This document shows positions 36,196 to 47,389 of a stretch of DNA of 64,000 nt, piece after piece. Source of the DNA: Entrophospora sp. SA101 (Eukaryota; Glomeromycota; Glomeromycetes; Entrophosporales; Entrophosporaceae); the NCBI GenBank assembly GCA_958430865.1, contig CAUDNR010003557.1:91175-155174 (forward strand). Reading direction: 5' to 3'. Each line of letters begins with the position of its first letter. Position 1 is the stretch's first letter. The translations under genes and the position numbers were made by a program. Under the pieces are notes generated by a model that saw only the letters and a list, made by a program, of their open reading frames with translations, ran no database searches and had not been told where the DNA came from.

Positions 36196-37904
36196 ATGGT
36201 ATTTTTTTATATAATTTATTTTTTAAAAAATATTTAAAAAGACAGATAATTCGATTTAAAATTATATTTTTTTTTTTATTAGCATGGTCGTAGACGAGTA
36301 AAACCATCAGCAGAAATTGAAAGGATTAGAAGAGAAAAAGAAGCAAATAAAATCAAAGAATATAATGAATTAGTAAAGAAATGCTTTGATAAGGTTGATA
36401 TTTTTTTTTCTTTGTAATTAAAAGAGATTATTAAATTAACAATTATTTTTATTTATTAATAGAGAGATAAATTAGAATATGATCAAGATGCAATAAATAT
36501 AACAACTATGATCTTATCACAAAATCCAGATTTTTATAGCATTTGGAATTTTAGAAGAACAATATTGTTAAAAGGAGTATTTGTTAGCTGGTAACTATAA
36601 TTATAATTATAATTATAATTATAATTATAATGTTAATAGTAATTGTTTTGTTTTGGACAGTACAAATGAAGAAATACAAAAACATTTAGAATCAGAGTTA
36701 GGATTCTTACAAGAAATCTTTCAATTAAATCCAAAATCTTACTGGATATTTAATCATCGTAGATGGTGTCTTGAAACAATGTCAAATCCTAATTGGGAGA
36801 GAGAGTTGAAAATTGTTGGTCGAATTCTTGATATGGATTCAAGAAATTGTAAGTAATTAATTATAAAAGTGATAATAATAATATCATCTAATATTTAATA
36901 TAATACATGTTTGAATAGTTCATGGATGGGATTATAGAAGATACGTCACATCAAAATTATCATCTACAGTTGATGATTCCAAGTCAATCATCGAATCAGA
37001 ATTTGATTTTACCACAGTGAAAATAAATCAAAATTTTTCCAATTACTCAGCATGGCATCAGAGAAGCAAGCTTTTACCACTTTTGATTGAAGAAAGGAAT
37101 TACAATTCAGAAGAAATCAAAACATTTATTGATAAAGGTAATAATTGATTAGTAATAATTAACATTATTATTGGTATATACATATATATATATTGATTAA
37201 TTTATAAAAATAATTTGAAAAGAATTTGATCTGGTCAAGTCAGCATTTTATACAGATCCAGATGACCAAAGTGCTTGGTTATATTATTGGTGGTTGGTTG
37301 GCGGAGGTTAGGATCTTTATCATTGCAACTATTGTTATTATTTTTATTACAACTATGATTAATGCTGTTATATAAATTTTAGAAATTAAGACTACTTCAA
37401 GTTTTGATGGTTCAAAAGATCCAATTCAAAATGAATCATCATCGTCATCACCATCAACATCTTTAAAATTAATTACATTATCAAATTTAGAAAAAATTAA
37501 ATTATTGGAGCGTGAAATATTATCAATAAGAGAATTATTAGAAATTGAACCAAATAGCAAATGCAAGTAAAATATTTAATAATAATGTTCAAGACCGTTA
37601 TTTATAGACATTTGTAAATAAATATTTACATTTGTATTTTATTTTTAGGGTGTTTACAAACCTTAGCAAATTTTTTACGTGAATTAAAGTGTATTTCAAA
37701 TATGAATTCAGAAGAATCACATAATAATGATACTGAAATAATAAATATATGTGATAAATTGATATCTATTGATAGTCTTAGAGAGAAAAGATTTCAAGAT
37801 TTACGTATGTAATAATTTAATTATCATATAACTTAAAATTATTTTATTTGGGTATTAACTATCATTTGATTTATTCTAATTACTTAGGATCAAAAGTAAA
37901 ATAA
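36196..37904 (+). CDS. BET4: Rab geranylgeranyltransferase (GGTase-II) alpha subunit, 9 exons, about 361 aa
   Basis: Alpha subunit of the heterodimer that attaches geranylgeranyl groups to C-terminal Cys of Rab GTPases presented by REP. Exons: 36196-36198, 36283-36393, 36463-36590, 36661-36848, 36919-37137, 37223-37306, 37383-37562, 37649-37804, 37888-37904 (sum 1086). The protein starts MHGRRRVKPSAE, like animal and yeast orthologues (MHGR..VK). Prenyltransferase-alpha repeats are visible: 'NPDFYSIWNFRRTIL', 'NPKSYWIFNHRRWCLE', 'NFHGWDYRRYV', 'NFSNYSAWHQRSKLLP', 'DPDDQSAWLYYWWLVG'. The C-terminal 'ELLEIEPNSKWCLQTLANFL' and 'DLRSK' also match. The first coding exon is the ATG alone, directly followed by the GTATTT donor. 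The intron after 37562 uses GCAAGT (GC-AG); only this restores 'SKWCLQ'. An intron holds a (TATAAT)n run (36597-36630). Confidence 0.92.
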
Positions 37905-37910
37905 ATACTA

Positions 37911-38071
37911 CTACTGTAACCTTGCAGCAACACATCTATCAATACCTCTAGAATCTTTCCAAACTTCATACCATCTGAAACCATTTTTATTCAATTCATC
38001 AATAATTTTAGTAACCTGATGTTTTCCACCAATTTCCATCACAAGTTGAGGTAATAATAATTCACCATCAC

Positions 38072-38128
<57 letters not shown>

Positions 38129-39073
38129 CATCATCATCATCATCATCATTATTATCATCACTATTTATCAATAATTTGCTAGCCAAATAAATTATTTTAT
38201 TATGAAATTGAGTTCCTTGGTCATCTGCCACTAGAGCAATTTTATCTTCCCACAATTTTACATCCGGAATTAAATCCTCATATTCTTCATAAGTTATATA
38301 TGGTGGATTGCTAACTATCAAATTAAATCCTAGTCCATTAAGACTTTTTTCTTTCACAAATCTTTTAATCTTTTCGTCTTCATCATTTAAAATATCTAAT
38401 TTAGAAAAATCAACAAAATTTTTCAATTGTTGTTGTTGTCGAAGGTTTAAATTTGCGAGCTCCAACGCTTCAACTGACAAATCAATTCCATAAACTTTAC
38501 ATGTATTATCTGGTAAATTAGATGCCAATGCTAATGCAATACATCCTGATCCTGTACAAATATCAAGAATCTCTATTTGTTTTCCTTCTGCTCTATCCAA
38601 ATAACCATTTCTATTAATATCGTTATTGTTCTTGATTCCTTTTTGATTTTTTGAGAATATTCTTGAATTTATTTTTGTTATTAGTCTGTTTGTCCATTCT
38701 TCTGTTTCCCATCTACTCTCGACATATTTATATATATATTAAAAAACTTTCTTTAAGTGCAAAAATAAGCAACTAAAAAAAAAAAATCCAACCTTGGAAT
38801 TAAAACTGGTGGTTTTGTAATTATTTCTAAATCACAAAATGGTTGTGTGCCAAGAATATATTGTAATGGTTTATATTTTTCTACTCGATCATTAACCATC
38901 AATGCTATAGTTTGTTTTTCCTTTTCATCAAGTTGTTGAATATTATTGCAATTATAATAATTATTTTTTGTTTGATTTAACACATGTTGAGTAATCCATC
39001 GTAACTCTTGTTTTGCTTGACTTACATTATTGTCGCATACTTTTAATAATCGACGAATAAAATAAGATTGCAT
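37911..39073 (-). CDS. MTQ1: HemK/PrmC-type release-factor glutamine methyltransferase, 2 exons, about 360 aa
   Basis: Transfers a methyl group from SAM to the Gln of the GGQ motif of peptide-chain release factors; the fungal protein of this type (Mtq1) acts in mitochondria. Exons: 38793-39073 and 37911-38712, joined in phase 2 across an 80-bp intron. The N-terminal helical domain shows 'YKPLQYILGTQPFCDLEI' and 'PVLIPRWETEEW' (family 'PL.YI.G...F', 'LIPRPETE'). The SAM site is 'ILDICTGSGCIALALA' and 'YGIDLSVEALELA'; the catalytic NPPY motif is in 'LIVSNPPYITYEEY'. The C-terminal 'ARLQ' follows 'DSRGIDRCVA' as in PrmC. A run of about 20 Asn plus an Asp tract (38070-38150) sits in a loop before 'LVMEIGGKHQ'. 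The stop is 6 bp from the BET4 stop on the other strand. MYS-type import sequence is not obvious, so the mitochondrial site is inferred. Confidence 0.9.
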
Positions 39074-41309
39074 AATTAAAAAATTTACACACGTGATTGG
39101 GTGTTAAAAGATCATTCATTAAGCTTTTACATACAGGAATTCTAAAGAATATTTTGGGATCAAAATCTCCATATTGTTACCTATCATTATTCTCTCCATC
39201 TAGTTGTTTAAGACGTGGCATTATTCATAGAATTGATGGAGATTTTTAAATGACCAAGACTCCGGAAATAGAACAGCTACAGTTAAAATAAAAGATGTTA
39301 AGTTTATAGAAACTGTTTTTGATGTAATTACGAGTTTTTTTTTTAAAGCATATTGACCCAATAACAAAGTTACTATAGCACACAGTTTGGTATTTATTAG
39401 AGTTCCCATGCCGGGAACCAATGGCAACACGCTGGGCACTAGTGCTATTGCCCAAGTGCCCGTCTTTTTTTTATTTGGCACCGATGCTTCTACCCTGTGA
39501 CATTGCCTGCCCGCTGGATATTTTTATGAGCTTATGACATTTTTAGTATACTTTTGCAAAATGGGGAGATAAATAGTTTAAATAGAACTCTGTTATATAA
39601 TAAAATATTTATAAATTACAGGACACTTACAAATGAGACTTAAATTTCGCTACCTTTGTGTCCACCTATTCCACTTTCGTGTTTACATTCCACATTTGTG
39701 TTCGCATTTCACTATTGTGTTTGCTTTCTGATGGAATATTTGACAACAATATATTATGACGACTCTATTTCAAATAACTCACTAGAGAATAGTATCACAA
39801 AAAAGATAATAATCATATAGTACCAAAGAAACATTGGATAAATGTGTTGCATGATAATCAAAATGTTTGGCAATGTCTGCATCGTTGAAAGAAACAATAC
39901 TCGAACAATACTAGCAAAGCACATTTTAAAAAATATGTGCATTCATGGCTTAAAAGAAATTTAGAAAAAATCTAGTCCTAACGATCTGCCAGAAACAAAG
40001 TAGTATACTTTAATAAATCGTATTTCTTAACCGAAATAAAGTAATATTTCTTTGCTAGTTAAAATACTGTTTGTATAAACATGTAATAGGTTCTATGTCA
40101 GGCACCATTGTCACCGTGCCAGAGCCAATGCCCACCCAAGTACCCAGCTTTTTTTTATTAGGAACCGGTGCCCATGCCCAAAATTTTAAAACTATTGCTT
40201 AACATTGAAAGCAATTAAAATAACTTTTATACCAATAGGAACCTCTGTTTCAGCTTTCTTTTAATGTTTTTATTCAACTATTACTGAGAAACCAATAAAA
40301 ATAAATTTCCGGTTTTTTTTGCAACACACTGAGCTAAAATCTGTAAATTTAGAAATCTCTTCTAATGAAGATTTTCTTCAATTAATTTTGACAAGTGAGA
40401 TTTACCTAATAAAACAATTTACATAATTAATTACAGTTATTTATTACTATTATCAAGTATGCATGTACATTATCTGGATCTTCACCAACTTTAATTATTA
40501 ATGTTGTGTCAGATGAATCTGAAATACCATATCTATTTAATGATTCATTTATTATTATTATTATAATAAATACACATGAAGAATTTATGCATTACATTAT
40601 TTGTAGTTGGAGAAAGGTTATATACAATTTCTGAATGGACATTATGAATGAGTTTTTAATAATCCGAGATTTTCATCACTATTATTAATTGAAATTTATA
40701 TTGGTTTCATAAACATATGACTCCATAACATATAAATAAATAAATACCACTTTAGTATTAACATAATTTAATTATGAATCATGAGATAATAATCTTTTTT
40801 GGAAATTCTGTTGAATTTTTGACATTATTAAATAATGAAATATGGATTAAGCTCCGGTTTGGATAAAGTTTAGTATTAGTATAAAATCATTATTAATACG
40901 GATATTTATTAATATTAAATATCCAAATTTACTGGTATGCTTCACTAAATTCATGTTTCAAAGAAAATTTTATATATCATATAAAAATCACATGATTTTT
41001 AAAAGCTTATAACTCGACTATATAGAATTGGTCAGATAAACACTTGATGCTCCCTTATTAAGCTTTAAAGATGGTCAAATTATGTGTTATCGTGGGGTAC
41101 CAACATGCGACGGGTTTAAAAAATATGTATTTTTCAATACCGATCAAATGAATCAAGATATCAAATTTCGTCACTCTTAACTCATCAAAAAAAAAAAAAA
41201 GTTTCTCCTGAGCTTATAAAAAATCATATTAAATCTATACGCATGCCATATAATTTTCTTTATTTTTCAAAATAAAAAATCCTTCAAAAATAATATCTTT
41301 CTCTGGAAA
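39074..41309. other. Intergenic between MTQ1 and the Clp1/BTB-like gene
   Basis: The MTQ1 upstream region contains an E-box-like CACGTG (about 39091). Two related GC-richer blocks, 39405-39500 and 40098-40185, share GCCCAAGT(G/A)CCC, a T8-9 run and GGCACCG/GAACCGGTGC words; they look like two copies of one dispersed repeat about 690 bp apart. The rest is AT-rich with no gene seen. Confidence 0.45.
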
Positions 41310-42437
41310 ATGGAATATTCCGATAGAAGTCAAAATCCATTTTTTTCATCATCTGCGACATTTGAGTCTGATGATTTATGTTCACCAAAAATCGAATTAA
41401 ATATTAATGATGATCATTCTCCTTCCACACCATCAAGTTCACCAGTACTTTCAGATTCCTTAGAATCCTTTTCGTCAACTCCAACTTCGGATTTCTCGTC
41501 ATCATTGTACACTGGATTTTCCTCTTTATCCTTAACATCATCACCTTGCTCCAATTCTTCCAATTCGCCCTTTACCAATTCTAAAGAGAAAGAGGAGTTG
41601 AGCGGAATAATTATGTCTAAATATCTTCAATTTATCAATCAAAAATTATCGTTGCCAAGTGATCGTATCACAGATATTATTGAAGTAGATTTTCCAAGAG
41701 ACTTATCGATACCAATGTTTTATCAATTACTTAGTCAGATGAATACAATTGGTGTACAAATATTTAAACAATGTACAATTCTCAAATTTGTCAGTTTTGC
41801 TGAATGGAATAATTGTCATCTTAATAATAACTTTATTAGTAATAATTTTAGCAACACGAATGAAAATTCTTCTGGAAATAAGATATATTTATGGGAATTG
41901 ATGGATCATATTAATAACGATAATAATAATCATTATAATTATTGTCTACAACGTCAACATCAATTCGAAAATTCACTTCCAGCAGCTTCCACTTCATCGT
42001 CATCAAAGTATAATAATTTGGAGATGATTGGATATGGTAATTATTTGTCATGCCAGAGCGAATTGTTTTCAAAGATATTTTATCATATTTCATCATCAAT
42101 ATTCCATTGTCCAATTCGGTCCAACAAATATTATTTAACAAGAGTCACAATTCCAATTCCATCAATTTCCACCATTGAACTAATAATCAATTGGTTGTAT
42201 ACTCATAACGATCAAATCTGGTTATCGGCCATGAATAAAAATAATTTCGAAGAGGTAATTACTTTTATGTGGATTGTGTAAAAATTTTTCAAATTAATTA
42301 AATTTAATTTTTTTACCAAAAAAATAAAAAATAAAAAAAAAATATAGATTTGTAAGAATGTCATTTTCCTTGGATTAGGAGATGAGGCATTGAAAGTATT
42401 AGAAATCTTTCTAAGTGAAAATATCAATATGTTATGA
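41310..42437 (+). CDS. Clp1-like / BTB-like hypothetical protein, 2 exons, about 344 aa
   Basis: Exons: 41310-42254 and 42348-42437 (phase 0; 93-bp intron GTAATT...TATAG). Without the second exon the frame reads through the donor to a stop at 42279-42281; with it the protein ends 'EEICKNVIFLGLGDEALKV'. The first 95 residues are Ser/Thr/Pro-rich and likely disordered. The middle has 'DFPRDLSIPMFYQLLSQM', then Asn-rich loops. The C-terminal part, 'TRVTIPIPSISTIELIINWL' followed by 'YTHNDQIWL', resembles the C-terminal region of BTB proteins and of basidiomycete Clampless-1 (Clp1) proteins ('.S...L..WLY..D'). Clp1-like is a tentative reading; no catalytic motif is seen. Presence of an expressed protein is well supported by codon structure. 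Confidence 0.65.
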
Positions 42438-42592
42438 ATAATAATAATAATAATAATAATTATTATTATTCGATCAATTAACACTTTAAAAATTAAATTG
42501 TATAATATAAATATAATAGCTTGCTTCTGAATAAAAATACAAAATGGCATAACAATGTTTTAACATGTTTTCTAAACAATTGGTTGCCATTT

Positions 42593-42793
42593 TCAATAAA
42601 TTAATGAGTTCTTGTCGAAACATAACCTATTAAAAAAATTAGTCAGATGTGAAACCTCCTGAAACTCCTTTTGTAGGTTTTTACTTTTGGCTTGGGCTTG
42701 ATAACCTTTAATGAGTTGCTGTTTTAATTGTTCCTCGCCTAATTCCTTTTCCAATACTTCCCTAATAAAAGTGCCAATTTTAAAAGTATAGGA
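42593..42793 (-). pseudogene. Fragment resembling a bacterial CopG/MazE-type antitoxin C-terminus
   Basis: An open frame without an ATG reads 'KIGTFIREVLEKELGEEQLK', then 'QQLIKGYQAQAKSKNLQKEF'. The order 'FIRE.LEKEL', then 'L..GY.A.AK.N..I..EF' resembles C-terminal tails of bacterial ribbon-helix-helix antitoxins, and codons such as GCC and CAG are commoner here than in neighbouring DNA. The DNA-binding N-terminus is missing, and no cognate toxin or ATG lies nearby, so it cannot be functional as it stands. It may also be coincidence or part of an unknown fungal repeat. Tentative. Confidence 0.25.
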
Positions 42794-42810
42794 TTAGAGG
42801 TTGGAATCAA

Positions 42811-43123
42811 TCAACTAAAATAGTTGACTAATACTAATTATAATTTAATCGACTAAAATAGTCGACTAAATTTTTTTTTTGGACAACTAATAAACGATTA
42901 TCTTGGTCGACTAAATAGTAATAGTCAACTATTTTAGCTGATTATTTAGTCGACTATTTTAGTTTACTATTACTATTACTATTAAGTCGACTATTTTAGT
43001 TGACTAATTAATCGACTACTAATGCTACTAATACTACTAATACTAATATACTAATACTAATCTAATACTAATACTAATACTAATATACTAATACTAATAC
43101 TAATACTAATACTAATACTAATA
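42811..43123. repeat. TAGTCGACTA-rich repeat array running into an (ACTAAT)n microsatellite
   Basis: From 42811 to 43017 the words AGTCGACTA, GTTGACTA and CTATTTTAGT recur in both orientations (many SalI-type GTCGAC cores). From 43018 to 43123 the sequence is almost pure (ACTAAT)n with ATACTAAT variants. Self-complementary and probably unstable in length. No coding content. Confidence 0.8.
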
Positions 43124-43504
43124 CATGCTAAAACTTTTGTAGGATTTCTTTAAAATCCCGGTTTTTACAAATATATCAGGAAGATGGGGGATTTCTCTAT
43201 TTCCACGTGCTATTGAGCTTTTATTTTTTATCCAAAATTAATAGAAAATACTACTCCAGAATTAGAAACATTCAGAAAATAACGAGAAATGGTCCATAGT
43301 ATAATTCATTTACTAAATAATCTTTAATTTTATCCCAAAATTTTCTAGATGTTCAATTAATAATTTTATGAATCTTGGCATAAAAATAAAAAATAAAGAT
43401 TTTGATTGAATAAAATTTTTTTAAGTAATTGTTGAAAATAAATATTTTTTTTTTTTTAATTTATAATTAGCACAAAAATAAATAAAACGTTTTCTATATA
43501 CCCA

Positions 43505-43572
43505 CAGTCAAATCTCGTTATAACGAATTTTGCGCATTTAATTAGGTTATCGTTATAACGAGGGTTCGACTG
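43505..43572. mobile_element. Minimal 68-bp pogo/Tigger-type foldback (MITE or solo TIR pair)
   Basis: The left end CAGTCAAATCTCGTTATAAC and the right end (reverse complement CAGTCGAACCCTCGTTATAA) match the widespread pogo-like terminus CAGTCGAACCTCGTTATAAC. Only about 20 bp separate the two arms. The right flank is TA; the left flank is CA, so the TA duplication is not intact. Confidence 0.7.
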
Positions 43573-43741
43573 TAGTTCTATTGCCAATCTAAATAATACA
43601 TCACAGATATTATTAATACCAGACTTAATGAGATATAAAATATCAGATTTAATAAGATATAACATTAGATATCAGATTTAATAGATATAATATAATAGAA
43701 ATATAATAATAGCTGATAGTAATAAATTAAAATTAAATTAA

Positions 43742-43773
<32 letters not shown>

Positions 43774-44027
43774 AAATAATGTTCAATATAAATAATATGT
43801 GACTTGAAAAAATCTAAAAAAGTTATTTAATCATAGTCACCAAATACGATAAAATGATAAATTAATTATTCCAAATCATCACCATCAATTTATCAACTAA
43901 TACTATCCATATTATTCACCATCATTATCATCATCATTATTATTATATAATTGGTAAAAATAAAAATATATAGAAGTTCAAAGGAATGACTGGCAACACC
44001 AATACCAATAACAGTAAGAACAAAGAT

Positions 44028-45939
44028 CTAACAAAACTATTATCAAAATAAAAAAAATTAAATTGATTAATATTAACGTTGAATTTTATAAAGGTTATTA
44101 ATTAGATCAATCAATCAAACCATCAATTAAATAATTAAGTGAAATAATCAATTACCTTCCACCTGTTGTTACAGACGACACAGGTAACAAAGGTGGTCAT
44201 TGGTTCATCAGCAGATCTTGTCTAATTATTATTATCAGTGAATAAAAATAATTAATTATAATTTTTTTGATTAATTGATCAACCTTATAAAAGAATTTTT
44301 TTTTTTGGTGTGTACCTGCATCTGATAGTAAGTTGTTTCTCTTTTTCCGCATTTACCACATCTGAACATGTTTGTTTCAGATTTAGGTGGTGCAGCACCA
44401 CGAGCTTTTAAATGATTGTTGTTTTGAATGGCTCTATCACGGGCTCGCATTTCTTCAGATGCCATTTCCTTTTATTTTTGAAAAAAAAAAATTAAATAAA
44501 AGGCCTATACAAGCAATGCAAGTAGATAAAATTTTTAATAATTTAATAATATAATAATTCATACTTACTTCCTTTGACATTGTGCAAAAACGCTCCACTG
44601 TGATAGTACCATCAACTACCCCGTGCCTGAGCTTTGGGTTATTTTTAGCTTTTAAATTAAGTATCAATCCTCTGAGTTTATCACGATATTCTTTAGCTGG
44701 ATTTCCATTATTTTGCTTTAGTACAATGGATTCAATTCGTTCGGATCTGCTTAGGAGAACTTCTGAAGCTATATATGTATTATATTAAAATAATTAAGAT
44801 TAGGATTAACAATCATCACAATTAATAAAAAGTTAAATAATAACCAACTTACATGCCGTAGAATCGAATGCCATGGCATTATACAATAATCCTACACATG
44901 TATTTCTAGTTTTATCGCCAGAGCCTTCATAACTATCAATTTCAATTTCAAATTTTCGTTCTTCGTTTGCGGTGGTGGAAAGTGGCGGCGATGTATCAGT
45001 AGAACTAGTTTTAGTTGGTGTGGATCTTATTGTATTATTTCTTGCTTTCTTTATGAAATTGGTATCATCAGTAGTACTAGTTGGAGAATCAACAGGTGAG
45101 CCGGATGATTCCGATTGTGATATATTTCTTTTTGTTTGTTTTGTAACAACGGTAGTTGTGGTTTTAGTTATGATTTTATTAGTAGTTACTACATTGTCTT
45201 TATTTTTTGATGATAAATTGGTTACAGCAGTTCTAGCTTTTTTTAAGATTTTGATTTCAGCTGTGTTAGAGGAACTATTAGTAGGAGATGGCGTAGTATC
45301 AGTTGGAGAGCCTGTCGATTCATGCTCTGAATGGCTTCTCTTCAATAATTTTTTATTATTGATAGATTTATTGTTTGTATGTGAACTGACAGCGCTTTTA
45401 TTGTCATTGTTAATTTTTGGTTGATTTTTTCCCTTTTCTTCTTCGTACTGGTATTTCCATTTTTTAACAAGCCGTTTTGCTTTAGTTGAAATTTCTTTAT
45501 TTTTATTATTTTTTCCTATTTCAGAAAGAAAAACTCCTATTTTCGTTTCCTATATATTATTATTACAGTTACAATTGATTATTATAAATATATATATATT
45601 TAAATGAACAATAATGTGCATATAAGAGTATACAATGTAATAAATTGATAATATAATGTATACATGAAAAAGCTTATAATATACCTTTAGGAGTTCTTTA
45701 TTATAAACTAATTCTTTATCAAGTCTATTCATAATTTCTAAAGCCTTTAGATAAGCGATAAACGTTAAATAATTGAACGAATCATTAAATTAATCGTTAA
45801 ACCGTAACATGATGTGTCTATTGATGTTATTTATATAATAGTAGTGAATTTGTCAGATGCTTACATCATCTTCTTCTTCTTTATCAAGTACTACTTTTAA
45901 ATCTTCTTTAATTTTGTTTACTTCTTCGGCGTTCAACAT
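44028..45939 (-). CDS. DST1: Transcription elongation factor TFIIS, 7 exons, about 419 aa
   Basis: Rescues backtracked RNA polymerase II by stimulating transcript cleavage in the polymerase active site. Exons: 45865-45939, 45685-45744, 45549 down to 44853, 44768 down to 44569, 44468 down to 44316, 44221 down to 44156, and a 9-bp last exon 44036-44028 coding Phe-Cys-stop (sum 1260). The N-terminal domain I ends near 'AKRLVKKWKYQY'. A long Ser/Thr/Asn-rich linker follows. Central domain II includes 'FDSTASSEVLLSRSERIES' and 'YRDKLRGLILNLKAKNNPKL'. The C-terminal zinc ribbon is 'CGKCGKRETTYYQMQTRSAD' with the catalytic acidic pair in 'RSADEP', then 'TCVVCNNRWKFC'. The last exon is so short that most predictors would miss it, but 'RWKFC' at the C-terminus is conserved in the family. 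All splice phases agree. Confidence 0.93.
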
Positions 45940-46980
45940 GGTTTTTTGTCTAATTATTAATAGTAAAGAAAATATTAATATTTAATATCAAAGAATGTAA
46001 AATGGCAACAAAAGTGAACATTATGTCACAAATAAATTTCAGGGTTCAAAAATTTAGCAAATTAATATTAATATTAATAATGTTAATATTAATTCGCAGG
46101 GGCACATTTACTAATGATTAAATTGTTATTATTATTATTATGTTACATACATTAATTTATGCAGAACAGAAAAAATGGCAAAAAACATGGAAATCCAAAA
46201 AAAATTTTTTTATTTAATAAAAGTTTAGAGAGAAAGCTATAGAAGTAGTCGCCATTTTAAAGGTTTAGGTTAAATATTTTATATCTACGCCGATTGTTTT
46301 CCGTGTTGTTGTTACTATGTTTCTATAATTTTTTTCTAAATAAAACTACTCTTTTAGCATACACTATGATATAAGTGCGCTCGTTTATGAACTATGTGAA
46401 CTTCCATATTGAAAGGGTTATTGCTTTGCTGAAAATGATCATAATGAAATAACACCACATAAAATAATAGGTTTTTTTTGTTTAATATGTTTGAAATTTG
46501 TGGTGTAGTCGCCATTTTGAAAATAAGAAACTTACTATGTTATCCTAGCCCTGCCCGATCTTATATATATATAAAATTTCTTGGTTGATAAATGACATCA
46601 CAACCGTGCTACCCAAATTTTGAGTAATAATAGTCAACAAATTTAAATGTATAAATGGGCACGTTGCAAAAAACCAGACAAAAGTGAACGTTTGTATTAT
46701 CAAGGATTTCAGGGATCAAAATTTAGTCATTATCGTCAATTAATATTAAGCAAATCGATATTGTGCATTAATCCATTGAATGAATGATATGTATAATATG
46801 ATGATTGTAAAATAGTAATTTTATATATTAATATCACGGGAAATCAATAAATAAATCGTAAAAGTTGCACGCAAATAAAATCGGAAAAACTGATCAAGTA
46901 TTCAAACCAGTCCAATTTCATATTTTTATTTAATCATCAATAAAATAATTGACTCACGGAAAATATCTCAAACAACAGAT
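45940..46980. other. Intergenic, upstream of TFIIS, with short dispersed repeats
   Basis: A motif of about 50 bp (AAAGTGAAC...TATTA.CAAGRATTTCAGGGATCAAAATTTAGTCAT) occurs at 46681-46731, again at 62430-62480, and as a degraded copy at 46010-46060 next to the TFIIS start. GTAGTCGCCATTTT occurs twice, near 46244 and 46505. No gene seen. Confidence 0.45.
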
Positions 46981-47145
46981 ACCTTTAATTCTTAGATTTA
47001 ATTTAAACGAAGGAATTTAAATGATTGGATCACTTTAGAAAATAATTCTACACAGAAGGTTCAAGTAATACATTTAATTAGAATAAATTAGAATTTCAAA
47101 AAAATCGGAGAACTAGATGATAGAACCTTTAGCATGTATAAATAA
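46981..47145 (-). repeat. Dispersed repeat, about 165 bp, inverted copy at 62166-62330
   Basis: Reads as the reverse complement of 62166-62330 with few differences (shared GGAATTTAAATGATTGGATC, TCAAGTAATACATTTAATTA and GAACTAGATGATAGAACCTTT). Each copy also has the AAAGTGAAC motif within about 250 bp but in a different relative orientation. Probably part of a transposon or a conserved terminal region; no coding frame. Confidence 0.75.
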
Positions 47146-47389
47146 CGTTGTAATTTTCTTAACTTCATGTATGATCATCAATATCATCATAATCATTAAT
47201 ATCTTTTTAATCATCATAATAAATAACACTGTCCTTGACCTTGACGAATATTATATTTTCGTAATGTATAACTAACAATAAATACATACTAATCCCGTGC
47301 TTAACCATATTCTCACATTTTATATCCGACACTATATTATTATTATTTTACTATATTACCAGGGGGGCGCCTTTGGTAAGTGCAGTTGT

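Noticed and set aside
42811..43123. CRISPR-like appearance of regularly repeated words
   Set aside because: There are no unique spacers, the units are palindromic or hexameric, and the context is fungal nuclear DNA; this is a simple repeat.
44972..45424. 150-codon plus-strand ORF
   Set aside because: It is antisense to the low-complexity Ser/Thr linker of TFIIS; the minus-strand frame has splice sites, domains and conservation, the plus-strand frame has none.
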